Of a stretch of DNA of 5,702 nt, positions 1 through 5,665 are shown piece after piece. How positions within the stretch are numbered: position 1 is the first letter of the stretch; every line of letters starts with the position of its first letter. The position numbers and the translations under genes were made by a program. The notes under the pieces were generated by a model that saw nothing but the letters and a program-made list of their open reading frames with translations, searched no databases and had not been told where the DNA came from. Origin of the DNA: Promethearchaeota archaeon (GTDB taxonomy: Archaea > Asgardarchaeota > Lokiarchaeia > Sigynarchaeales > SOKP01); assembly GCA_019057775.1 (NCBI GenBank), contig JAHLWT010000264.1, positions 1 to 5,702 of the forward strand, given 5' to 3'.

Positions 1-3
1 ATG

Positions 4-46
4 ATGTCAGGTGCCTGTCCGCCTCAGGCTGATTTCCACCTGACAT
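4..46. repeat. Inverted repeat 1: 10-bp perfect arms around a nested hairpin
   Basis: The arms atgtcaggtg (4-13) and cacctgacat (37-46) are exact reverse complements around a 23-base spacer. The spacer can form a smaller hairpin of its own, cctg (14-17) with cagg (25-28). No T-run follows on the plus strand, so it does not look like a plus-strand intrinsic terminator for a gene lying to the left. The surrounding bases encode nothing recognisable. It could be the end of a mobile element, a dispersed intergenic palindrome or a structured RNA segment. The sequence shows only the symmetry; the function is unknown. Confidence 0.75.
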
Positions 47-84
47 TGAATACTGGAGTAATTAAAATCTTGTCATATCATTAA

Positions 85-108
85 CTGTCGGATGGAAACA
101 TCCGACAG
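85..108. repeat. Inverted repeat 2: 10-bp perfect stem with GAAA tetraloop
   Basis: ctgtcggatg (85-94) and catccgacag (99-108) pair perfectly across the four-base loop gaaa. Read as plus-strand RNA this is a compact GC-rich stem capped by a GNRA-type tetraloop, a very stable form. The arm TGTCGGATG resembles the arm of the preceding inverted repeat (TGTCAGGTG), with the differences matched on both sides so pairing is kept. No poly-T tract follows on the plus strand. On the minus strand the bases after the stem are agttaatgat, also not a T-run, so a terminator role is not supported. Confidence 0.8.
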
Positions 109-115
109 CATCGTA

Positions 116-130
116 ATCCGCTAAGCGGAT
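116..130. repeat. Inverted repeat 3: short palindrome
   Basis: atccgc (116-121) and gcggat (125-130) are exact reverse complements around taa. It lies 7 bases after the larger GAAA-capped hairpin and shares the CGGAT/ATCCG core with that hairpin's arms. This suggests the palindromes belong to one composite element. On its own it is short enough to arise by chance. Confidence 0.55.
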
Positions 131-244
131 ATCGAATTCACGTTATTCCAGGCATTTTTTTAGGCATTTATACTTTGATAATCAAGAAGAAATATAATCT
201 TTAAAAAACTTTCTTCTAAAAACAAACTCACACGGGATAATAGC

Positions 245-838
245 ATGAACGTAGGTTTATATTTCGGCTCGTTTAATCCGATTCATATTGGTCATTTAGC
301 CATTGCCAATTATATGGTTGAATTCACCGGTCTGGATCAGGTTTGGTTTGTCATCAGTCCACAAAACCCGTTAAAACAAAGATCTTCCCTTTTGGCAGAT
401 TATTTTCGTTACGAGCTGGCGGTAAGGGCAATCGGGGAAAATCCGAAATTAAAGGTCTCCAATATTGAATTTAAACTGCCAAAACCTTCCTATACCATCG
501 ATACCTTAACTTACTTAAAAGAAAAACATCCCAAAAAGAATTTTTCGCTGATTATTGGTGAAGATAATTTATACACCCTGAAAAAATGGAAAAATTTTAA
601 GGAATTAATTGAACATTATGAGTTTTATGTTTACCCGCGTACCAGAGAAAAATCTGAAGACAGGCAGAAAATTTCAAGTCTTCTTAAAGAAGGGAAAATT
701 CATGTCGTAAAAGCACCGCGAATGGAAATCTCATCAAGCTTTATCCGGCAAGCCATACAGAAGGGAAAGGATGTAAGTTATTATTTACCTGAAGCGGTTT
801 ATTCATACATAAAGGAAATGCATTTCTATAGCAGGTAA
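245..838 (+). CDS. nadD: Nicotinate-nucleotide adenylyltransferase NadD
   Basis: This cytoplasmic enzyme transfers AMP from ATP to nicotinate mononucleotide, giving deamido-NAD and pyrophosphate, a late step of NAD synthesis. The 197-residue protein has the usual family length and a single nucleotidyltransferase (Rossmann-like) domain. Residues 8-17, GSFNPIHIGH, are the signature phosphate- and adenine-binding loop with the HxGH pair (H14, H17). SPQNPLKQ (38-45), PSYTIDTL (81-88) and IIGEDNLYTLKKWK (103-116) match conserved NadD blocks. ISSSFIR (162-168) is the second nucleotide-binding motif, usually ISSTxIR. The YLPEAVYSYI tail (180-189) is also typical. The start is fixed by the glycine-rich loop lying next to the N-terminus; only a weak GGGA (234-237) precedes it. 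It is the only plus-strand gene and ends 12 bases from the convergent oxidoreductase operon. Nothing in it looks broken. Confidence 0.96.
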   Translation: MNVGLYFGSFNPIHIGHLAIANYMVEFTGLDQVWFVISPQNPLKQRSSLLADYFRYELAVRAIGENPKLKVSNIEFKLPKPSYTIDTLTYLKEKHPKKNFSLIIGEDNLYTLKKWKNFKELIEHYEFYVYPRTREKSEDRQKISSLLKEGKIHVVKAPRMEISSSFIRQAIQKGKDVSYYLPEAVYSYIKEMHFYSR

Positions 839-850
839 CGCTGAACGGTA

Positions 851-1402
851 TCATATCTTATGGATTTCCTGTACGATTTCCAAGCCTTTTTTAATAGCCT
901 TTTCGTTCAGGGGGATAAGGTGGTGATAACGCTGGGGCAAGGATTTTTTTAATCCCTTTGTAACATTATCCAGTTTAACGATGGGATTAATTTTCAGGTA
1001 AGCTCCCAACATAATCATGTTAAATGCCTTGGTTGTTTCCATTTTGGCAGCTTCCTCAGCACCATCAGCCCGGTATATATTTATATCCTTTCTTTCAGGA
1101 TGCCTGGAAATTCCGTTACTATCATATAATAATGTTCCTCCGGGTTTTACCGCAGGTTCAAATTTATCCAACGATTGCTGGTTCAGCAAAATAGCTGTAT
1201 CAAATGCATTGAGGATAGGTGAACTGATGCGGTCATCGCTCAGGATAACGGTCACATTAGCTGTTCCACCGCGCATTTCAGGACCATATGAGGGCATCCA
1301 GCTTACCTCCTGTCCCTGCATAACACCTGAATAGCACAATATCTTTCCCATCGAAAGAACGCCTTGTCCACCAAAGCCGGCAATTATTATTTCTTCAGTC
1401 AT
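851..1402 (-). CDS. 2-oxoacid:ferredoxin oxidoreductase, gamma subunit
   Basis: This is the gamma subunit of a four-subunit, CoA- and TPP-dependent 2-oxoacid:ferredoxin oxidoreductase (VorC/KorC type). In this family the gamma domain helps form the CoA-binding side of the complex. The 183-residue protein has family-typical length. It opens with a Rossmann-like glycine loop, GFGGQG (9-14). It then carries the hallmark SYGPEMRGGTAN block (38-49) and AFNMIMLGAYLK (126-137), both typical of gamma subunits. There is no signal peptide or membrane segment, so it is cytoplasmic. It is the last gene of the delta-alpha-beta-gamma operon. Its ATG begins 3 bases after the beta stop codon, which points to translational coupling. 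There is no room for a separate terminator before nadD, whose stop lies 12 bases away on the other strand. The family is certain; the preferred 2-oxoacid (branched-chain, aromatic or 2-oxoglutarate) cannot be read from this subunit. Confidence 0.93.
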   Translation of the reverse strand: MTEEIIIAGFGGQGVLSMGKILCYSGVMQGQEVSWMPSYGPEMRGGTANVTVILSDDRISSPILNAFDTAILLNQQSLDKFEPAVKPGGTLLYDSNGISRHPERKDINIYRADGAEEAAKMETTKAFNMIMLGAYLKINPIVKLDNVTKGLKKSLPQRYHHLIPLNEKAIKKGLEIVQEIHKI

Positions 1403-1405
1403 ATG

Positions 1406-2275
1406 TCAATATTTTACCTGTTTAGAATCCTTGTTAATCTGATTAAACGAATTGTGTAAAACATCTCCCTCTTTTTGTTCAACTTGTACTTCCGGTTTTG
1501 CATCAGGAGTTTTTATATCCCCAAGAGGATAAAAGGGAAACATATTTTCCACCATCCATTCATTCGATTGCAAAGGAGTCATCTTCCAACCGGAAGGACA
1601 ATTTGAAACAATTTCCACAAAAGAAATTCCCTGTTTCAGATTTTGATATTCAAATGCCTTTTTAATGGCTTTTTTGGCTTTCCTTACGTTGGCGGGAGAA
1701 TGGACAGATTGCCGGGTTACAAAACATGTACCCGGTAAGGTGGCCACTAACTCGGTCATTCTCAGAGGATTCCCCATCATCTTTACATCTCTGCCATAGG
1801 GAGAGGTTGAGGTTTTCATATTTGGTAAGGTTGTTGGAGCCATTTGTCCTCCAGTCATTCCATAGATACCATTGTTTATGAAAATTATAGTAAAGTGTTC
1901 TCCCCTGTTGCATGCATGAATGGTTTCGGCAGTTCCGATGGCAGCCAAATCTCCATCGCCCTGGTAAGTAAAAACATATTTTTCCGGGAGAAGCCTTTTT
2001 ATTGCTGTTGCTACTGCGGGAGCTCTGCCATGAGCCGCTTCCTGCATATCGATATCCATATAATTATACATTAACACAGAACAACCAACCGGAGCTACGC
2101 CGATGGTGTCGGATTGTATACCCAATTCTTCAATCACTTCAGCAACAAGCCTGTGTGTAGTACCATGACCACAACCCGGGCAATAATGCATCACATTATC
2201 AGTTAAAACCTTTGTTTTTGCATAAACAAGGTTTTCTTCCCTGACAATATCATTATATAAAGGAGTTTCTGCCAT
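1406..2275 (-). CDS. 2-oxoacid:ferredoxin oxidoreductase, beta subunit (TPP-binding)
   Basis: This is the thiamine-pyrophosphate-binding beta subunit (KorB/VorA type), where the 2-oxoacid is decarboxylated and electrons pass to iron-sulfur clusters. In the 289-residue protein, the TPP/Mg site is GDGD (106-109), followed after about 25 residues by NNGIYGMTGGQ (134-144), the standard GDG...NN arrangement. YCPGCGH (31-37) is the N-terminal signature. Cysteines C32, C35, C65 and C226 fit the spacing of the four ligands of the proximal [4Fe-4S] cluster known from pyruvate:ferredoxin oxidoreductase, so the cluster is probably kept. HGRAPAVATAI (82-92) is another family block. The last 45 or so residues after FPFYPLG are a polar, less conserved tail. 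It begins 3 bases after the alpha stop, with a strong ribosome-binding site inside the end of alpha. Homologues are often labelled 2-oxoglutarate oxidoreductase beta; that specificity is not demonstrated here. Confidence 0.95.
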   Translation of the reverse strand: MAETPLYNDIVREENLVYAKTKVLTDNVMHYCPGCGHGTTHRLVAEVIEELGIQSDTIGVAPVGCSVLMYNYMDIDMQEAAHGRAPAVATAIKRLLPEKYVFTYQGDGDLAAIGTAETIHACNRGEHFTIIFINNGIYGMTGGQMAPTTLPNMKTSTSPYGRDVKMMGNPLRMTELVATLPGTCFVTRQSVHSPANVRKAKKAIKKAFEYQNLKQGISFVEIVSNCPSGWKMTPLQSNEWMVENMFPFYPLGDIKTPDAKPEVQVEQKEGDVLHNSFNQINKDSKQVKY

Positions 2276-2278
2276 GTT

Positions 2279-3346
2279 TTACCCTCCTGAAATTTTTCGT
2301 TTCAACGCTTCCACAATTTCTTCAGGTGTGGGAATCATTCCACCTGTTCTGCCATAATGGGCTACTTTTACTTTGCCTTCAACCGACAGAAGAACATCTT
2401 CGATCATTTGACCTGCACTCATTTCAACCGTAAGGATACCTTTGATCTGATCTGTCATTGCACGGATTTCCTTTTTTGGATATGGCCATAAAGTTATAGG
2501 CCTGAATAGACCGACTTTTATTCCTTCCTCTCTGGCAAGCTGTATAGATTTTTGGCAAATCCTTGAACTGGTTCCGTATGCAACAAACAGGTACTCGGCA
2601 TCATCACATAAAATCTTTTCATATCTCACCTCTTTTTCTTCAATTTCTTTATATTTCCTTATAAGTTTCTCATTAAATTTCTCTTGACGGGACGGATCCA
2701 GGTCGATGGAGGTAAGGATATTTCTTTCACGATCGGGTGTTTTACCGGTTGATGCCCATTTGGGTGCTTTGGTCAATCTGGGCGCTTGTTCTGCAAACTT
2801 CACTTTCTCCATCATTTGTCCTATTGCTCCATCGGAGAGAATCATGGTCGGGTTTCTGTATTTGAATGCAAGATCGAAGCAAACCGTTACAAAATCTGCC
2901 ATTTCCTGAACCGATGCCGGGGCGAGTACAATTAAATGGTAATCACCATGGCCTCCTCCTTTTGTAGCCTGGTTATAGTCGCATTGAGAGGGTTGAATTG
3001 TTCCCAGTCCCGGGCCTCCCCTGACAACATTCACCACCAGGCAAGGCAATTCTGCTCCCGCAATATATGAAAGTCCTTCCTGCATTAAGCTTATTCCAGG
3101 GCTGGAGGAGGAAGTCATTACCTTCTTTCCGGCGCCGGCACCTCCATAAAGCATGTTAATTGCAGCTACCTCGCTTTCCGCCTGAAGAACAACCATGCCC
3201 GTTCGTTCATGTGGTTTGGCAGCCATAAGGTATTCCATTACTTCCGACTGGGGAGTAATAGGATAACCAAAATAACCATCAGCTCCGGCTCGAATAGCAG
3301 CTTCAGCAACTGCTTCGTTTCCCTTCATTAATTGAAATTCTTCCAT
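2279..3346 (-). CDS. vorB: 2-oxoacid:ferredoxin oxidoreductase, alpha subunit (VorB-like)
   Basis: This alpha subunit pairs with the TPP beta subunit to form the active site. A VorB-type enzyme converts 3-methyl-2-oxobutanoate, CoA and oxidised ferredoxin to isobutyryl-CoA, CO2 and reduced ferredoxin; related enzymes use other branched, aromatic or 2-oxoglutarate substrates. The 355 residues match the short alpha subunits that lack a fused gamma domain. Residues 1-180 are the pyrimidine-binding domain, with GYPITP (27-32), QAESEVAAIN (55-64), MTSSSSPGISLM (77-88) and RGGPGLGT...Q..D (109-123). Residues about 250-350 are the transketolase-C-like domain, with AYGTSSR (256-262), FRPITLWPYP (281-290) and VEMSAGQMIEDV (307-318). 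It lies 14 bases after the delta gene and 3 bases before beta. Its last two codons, GGA GGG, also act as the beta ribosome-binding site. The family call is firm; the symbol reflects the closest usual annotation, and substrate choice is inferred. Confidence 0.92.
   Translation of the reverse strand: MEEFQLMKGNEAVAEAAIRAGADGYFGYPITPQSEVMEYLMAAKPHERTGMVVLQAESEVAAINMLYGGAGAGKKVMTSSSSPGISLMQEGLSYIAGAELPCLVVNVVRGGPGLGTIQPSQCDYNQATKGGGHGDYHLIVLAPASVQEMADFVTVCFDLAFKYRNPTMILSDGAIGQMMEKVKFAEQAPRLTKAPKWASTGKTPDRERNILTSIDLDPSRQEKFNEKLIRKYKEIEEKEVRYEKILCDDAEYLFVAYGTSSRICQKSIQLAREEGIKVGLFRPITLWPYPKKEIRAMTDQIKGILTVEMSAGQMIEDVLLSVEGKVKVAHYGRTGGMIPTPEEIVEALKRKISGG
2282..2288 (-). promoter_or_regulatory. Strong Shine-Dalgarno site for the beta subunit, inside the alpha stop region
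   Basis: Read on the minus strand the bases are AGGAGGG, 6 bases before the beta ATG. The GGAGGG part is the last two glycine codons of the alpha gene, immediately before its TAA. It supports the chosen beta start and implies coupled translation of alpha and beta. It stands out because the other genes here have weak or no such site, as is common in Bacteroidetes. Confidence 0.8.
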
Positions 3347-3360
3347 GTTAAAAGGAATTT

Positions 3361-3603
3361 TTATGCGATTTTTTCTACAACAATTTTCATTTTATAAAGC
3401 GTGATCACAGCGTCATGGCAAACAATTGCACAGTTGGCACAACCTGTACAATCATCGGGTTTTGCCGAATAAGCAACATGGTATCCTTTAGAATTAACTT
3501 CCTTTGTCATTTCAATAACATCAGTAGGACAGGAAACAACACATATCTCACAGCCCTTGCACTTTTCAAAATCAACAACAATTGCACCTTTAACTTTTGC
3601 CAT
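3361..3603 (-). CDS. 2-oxoacid:ferredoxin oxidoreductase, delta subunit (2x[4Fe-4S] ferredoxin)
   Basis: This small bacterial-type ferredoxin subunit (VorD/KorD type) carries electrons from the TPP site to soluble ferredoxin or flavodoxin. The 80-residue protein holds two CxxCxxCxxxC motifs: C15, C18, C21, C25 (followed by Pro) and C52, C55, C58, C62. As in other dicluster ferredoxins, the fourth cysteine of each motif probably ligates the other cluster. The second motif ends CHDAVI, where the usual proline after the last cysteine is His63; all eight cysteines are intact. It is the first gene of the operon, 43 bases downstream of a good Bacteroidetes-type promoter, and is followed after 14 bases by alpha. 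No Shine-Dalgarno sequence is visible in its AT-rich leader. A free-standing ferredoxin is possible in principle, but the position and length make it a subunit of the complex. Confidence 0.92.
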   Translation of the reverse strand: MAKVKGAIVVDFEKCKGCEICVVSCPTDVIEMTKEVNSKGYHVAYSAKPDDCTGCANCAIVCHDAVITLYKMKIVVEKIA

Positions 3604-3646
3604 TTTAAATAAAATATATTAGAGAGATTATGAAAATCAATCGTGT

Positions 3647-3679
3647 CAAAGTTAAAATTTTATAGGAAAACTCTTCAAA
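3647..3679 (-). promoter_or_regulatory. Bacteroidetes-type promoter for the oxidoreductase operon
   Basis: On the minus strand, TTTG (3679-3676) is followed after 21 bases by TAACTTTG (3654-3647), an exact match to the -7 consensus TAnnTTTG. This spacing lies within the range reported for the Bacteroidetes primary sigma factor. The -7 element sits 43 bases before the delta start codon, in the 94-base gap after the aminotransferase. It implies that the delta-alpha-beta-gamma operon can be transcribed independently of the aminotransferase, although no terminator separates them and read-through is also possible. Confidence 0.65.
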
Positions 3680-3697
3680 ATTTTTATCAATATCAAA

Positions 3698-5011
3698 TTA
3701 CGAATGATGTTCATGGAATATTTTTAAGCGGTATTCCAGAGTATTCATTTGATCCCAGCCGACATACGAAACACATGCCCTTAATCCTTCATGACGATCA
3801 CTGCCGGTGATATCAAGTGTTATGGCACTTATACCATAATAGAGCAATTCTTCAAGAAGGTCACTTCCTGAAAACCCCGGATAAGCAAAGGTAAAATAAA
3901 AGCCATCCGCAATGGGTTCCCCTTCGTCTTTATCATACACAATGGTAAAGCCGTTTTTCAAAAACATCTCTTTCATGATCCTGGCTTTTTCTCCATACTC
4001 TTTAACTTCTTCAATAAAATTATAATTTCCATCATTGGCTTCTTTCAGGATGGTAGCCAGACCCCATTGGGAAGAATGGCAAACACCGGCTGAAAGGACA
4101 TATAAAGCACCGTAGATCATTGAATGTCCAAACTGATCGGAAGCATAATATCGTTTCAAATCCGGATACTTTCTGTTAAACAACTTATCCGAAACAACCA
4201 TCATTCCTATCCTCTGTCCGGCATAGCTAAATACTTTCGAACTGGAGATCAATAAGAGGTAATTATCTGTATATTTTGCAACGGTTGGCTGGAAGGGTGG
4301 TTCACCCGGTCTGGAATAATCTTTTCTGAAATCCATGCATATGTATGCTAAATCCTCAACAACAATTATATCATATTTATTTGCCAATTCCCCGATAATT
4401 TTCAATTCCTTCTCTGAAAAACAAATCCAGGAAGGATTATTCGGGTTGGAGTATAAAATACTCGATACTTTTCCTGTTACAAGGTGGGATTCAATTTTAT
4501 CCTTCAATTTATTTCCCCTGTAATTATATACATCAAACGACCGGTAAGCATGGCCCAGGACTTTAACCTGTTGTTTCTGAACGGGAAATCCCGGGTCAAT
4601 AAAAAGGGTTCCTTCCCTGTTTTTATCATTCCTGTTTGCTACCATAAAGGTTGCCATCCCACCCTGCATGGAACCAACAGTAGGAATACAACCCGCCGGG
4701 TTTACGTCAATATCCAGAAACAATTTAACAAATTTTGCGATTTCCCTTTTTAATTCCGGTACTCCTTCGATCATCGCATATTTGGAGGCAACTCCTTTTT
4801 TAAGCGCCTCAATTTCTGCTTCTATTCCAACCTTCGAAGGTGGCAGGCCCGGAACCCCCATCTCCATCCGTATAAACTTTTCACCGGTTGCTTTCTCGAT
4901 GCAATTTACCAGACGAACAATTTCCCGAATAGAACTTTTACCAACACTGGTTACCACACATTCCTTGATTTTCTTCTTAACAGTTACATAATCAATTGGT
5001 TTGTCTTTCAT
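3698..5011 (-). CDS. Fold-type I PLP-dependent aminotransferase (class I/II), substrate unknown
   Basis: This is a cytoplasmic pyridoxal-phosphate enzyme of the aspartate aminotransferase superfamily, expected to interconvert an amino acid and its 2-oxoacid. Of 437 residues, about 45 precede the family core. Visible landmarks are MGVPGLPP (51-58), KYAMIEGVPELK (77-88, with the conserved Tyr78), GSMQGG (113-118, PLP-phosphate loop), SNPNNP (188-193, Asn192), VVEDLAY (217-223, Asp220 pairing with the PLP nitrogen, Tyr223), SSSK (256-259, Lys259 as the Schiff-base lysine) with Arg267 in GQRIG, and GLRACVSYVG (409-418, Arg411 for the substrate carboxylate). All catalytic residues are present. The ATG start has no clear ribosome-binding site or promoter. 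It follows the flavodoxin terminator and precedes the oxidoreductase operon on the same strand. That neighbourhood suggests branched-chain or aromatic amino acids as substrates (inference); aspartate or alanine cannot be excluded. Confidence 0.9.
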   Translation of the reverse strand: MKDKPIDYVTVKKKIKECVVTSVGKSSIREIVRLVNCIEKATGEKFIRMEMGVPGLPPSKVGIEAEIEALKKGVASKYAMIEGVPELKREIAKFVKLFLDIDVNPAGCIPTVGSMQGGMATFMVANRNDKNREGTLFIDPGFPVQKQQVKVLGHAYRSFDVYNYRGNKLKDKIESHLVTGKVSSILYSNPNNPSWICFSEKELKIIGELANKYDIIVVEDLAYICMDFRKDYSRPGEPPFQPTVAKYTDNYLLLISSSKVFSYAGQRIGMMVVSDKLFNRKYPDLKRYYASDQFGHSMIYGALYVLSAGVCHSSQWGLATILKEANDGNYNFIEEVKEYGEKARIMKEMFLKNGFTIVYDKDEGEPIADGFYFTFAYPGFSGSDLLEELLYYGISAITLDITGSDRHEGLRACVSYVGWDQMNTLEYRLKIFHEHHS

Positions 5012-5055
5012 ATAGCGGACATTATATTTATTCTGGCTAAAGCAATTGTTATCAT

Positions 5056-5088
5056 AAAAAAAGGGCAGTATTATTACAAACTGCCCTT
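5056..5088 (-). terminator. Intrinsic terminator after the flavodoxin gene
   Basis: Read on the minus strand, AAGGGCAGT (5088-5080) pairs perfectly with ACTGCCCTT (5069-5061) across a 10-base AT-rich loop. The uninterrupted T-run spans 5062-5056 and overlaps the last two bases of the stem. It begins 12 bases after the flavodoxin stop codon. This is a textbook Rho-independent terminator and makes the flavodoxin a single-gene transcript, largely separate from the aminotransferase. Confidence 0.88.
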
Positions 5089-5100
5089 ACAACAAAACCT

Positions 5101-5622
5101 TTAATTATACAAAGGTAAAATAAGGTCAAGCCATTCTTCTATTCTGCTGTCTGTTTTATCCGCATCGAAATCCTCATCAATTGGTAAGCCAATAAATTTT
5201 CCGTCGATCACACCCTCAGAATCTTCAAATTCATAGTTTTCGGTAGGAACCCTGCCGATAATTTTTACTTCATTTTGAATAAGTATCTTTCCCAGGATTC
5301 CCAGAGCATCAACGAAGTGGAGAGGATAAGATATATGATTCCCCAACCCGAAAAGTGCAAATGTTTTACCAGTATAATTAACATGGTCCAGTTGTGAAAG
5401 GAATTTATCCCAGTCATTAGCCGGACTTTCCGATTGCCAGGTTTCACTGCTGATGGTTGAAATGCCCAGTATTATGTTTTCATATTCGTCGAAATCTTTC
5501 GCCGTAGCTTCCTTAACGGGTTTTATATCAACCTTATCCTCACCTATTTGTTTGGCTATTTTTGTTGCAACCTGCTCTACAGAACCTCCGATGGGACCAT
5601 AGAATAAACCGATTTTCTTCAT
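5101..5622 (-). CDS. Long-chain flavodoxin with divergent FMN-phosphate loop
   Basis: This is a small FMN-binding electron carrier of the flavodoxin-like alpha/beta fold, able in general to replace ferredoxin as a low-potential carrier, often when iron is scarce. The 173-residue length fits long-chain flavodoxins. FALFGLGNHISYP (88-100), FVDALG (103-108), PTENYEFEDS (126-135) and DGKFIGLPIDED (140-151) align well with that group, and Tyr99 fits the FMN-stacking tyrosine. The N-terminal loop is unusual: GPIGGSVE (9-16) stands where GSDTGNTE is typical, so the phosphate-binding threonines are missing, leaving Ser14. The segment STISSETWQSESPANDW (55-71) is longer than the usual PTW...W stretch and moves the tryptophan to W62. 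The gene has its own promoter and terminator. It may serve the ferredoxin-linked oxidoreductase encoded downstream (inference). FMN binding is likely but altered. Confidence 0.9.
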   Translation of the reverse strand: MKKIGLFYGPIGGSVEQVATKIAKQIGEDKVDIKPVKEATAKDFDEYENIILGISTISSETWQSESPANDWDKFLSQLDHVNYTGKTFALFGLGNHISYPLHFVDALGILGKILIQNEVKIIGRVPTENYEFEDSEGVIDGKFIGLPIDEDFDADKTDSRIEEWLDLILPLYN

Positions 5623-5665
5623 TGTTTTTCCAAGGTATAATGTGAAAAATGAAAGTTTATTTTTA

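Noticed and set aside
1..84. Plus-strand open frame beginning ATGATG at the window edge (27 codons)
   Set aside because: It is short, spans an exact inverted repeat, shows no recognisable protein motif, and does not resemble the C-terminus of guanylate kinase, which often precedes nadD in this phylum.
128..139. gatatcgaattc, identical to a stretch of a common cloning-vector polylinker
   Set aside because: The flanking bases do not continue the polylinker on either side, so it is most likely a chance match rather than vector contamination.
150..169. Direct repeat aggcattt (150-157 and 162-169)
   Set aside because: It is only 8 bases in low-complexity T-rich sequence and no operator symmetry is seen.
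170..178. tatactttg as a nadD -7 promoter element
   Set aside because: The spacing inside the motif is off by one base from TAnnTTTG and no TTTG lies at the expected distance upstream. nadD may be transcribed from here or from outside the window; the evidence is too weak for a feature.
185..217. Inverted repeat agaagaaa / tttcttct in the nadD leader
   Set aside because: It is a purine/pyrimidine-only, AT-rich stem with a 17-base loop, easily arising by chance in such sequence, and has no T-run placing it as a terminator.
3415..3612. Plus-strand frame opposite the delta ferredoxin gene
   Set aside because: It is a shadow of the minus-strand gene, which has two full cluster motifs; the plus-strand translation has no family features. 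The other long frames inside the oxidoreductase and aminotransferase genes are rejected for the same reason.
3655..3690. AAAATTTT repeated on both sides of the oxidoreductase promoter as a possible terminator of the aminotransferase
   Set aside because: The octamer is its own reverse complement, so the apparent hairpin is AT-only and weak, and it overlaps a better-supported promoter.
5012..5055. Promoter for the aminotransferase (TATAAT at 5026-5021, minus strand)
   Set aside because: The nearest TTG-like box is only about 13 bases away, too close for a sigma-70 promoter, and there is no TAnnTTTG. Transcription may come from terminator read-through or an unrecognised promoter.
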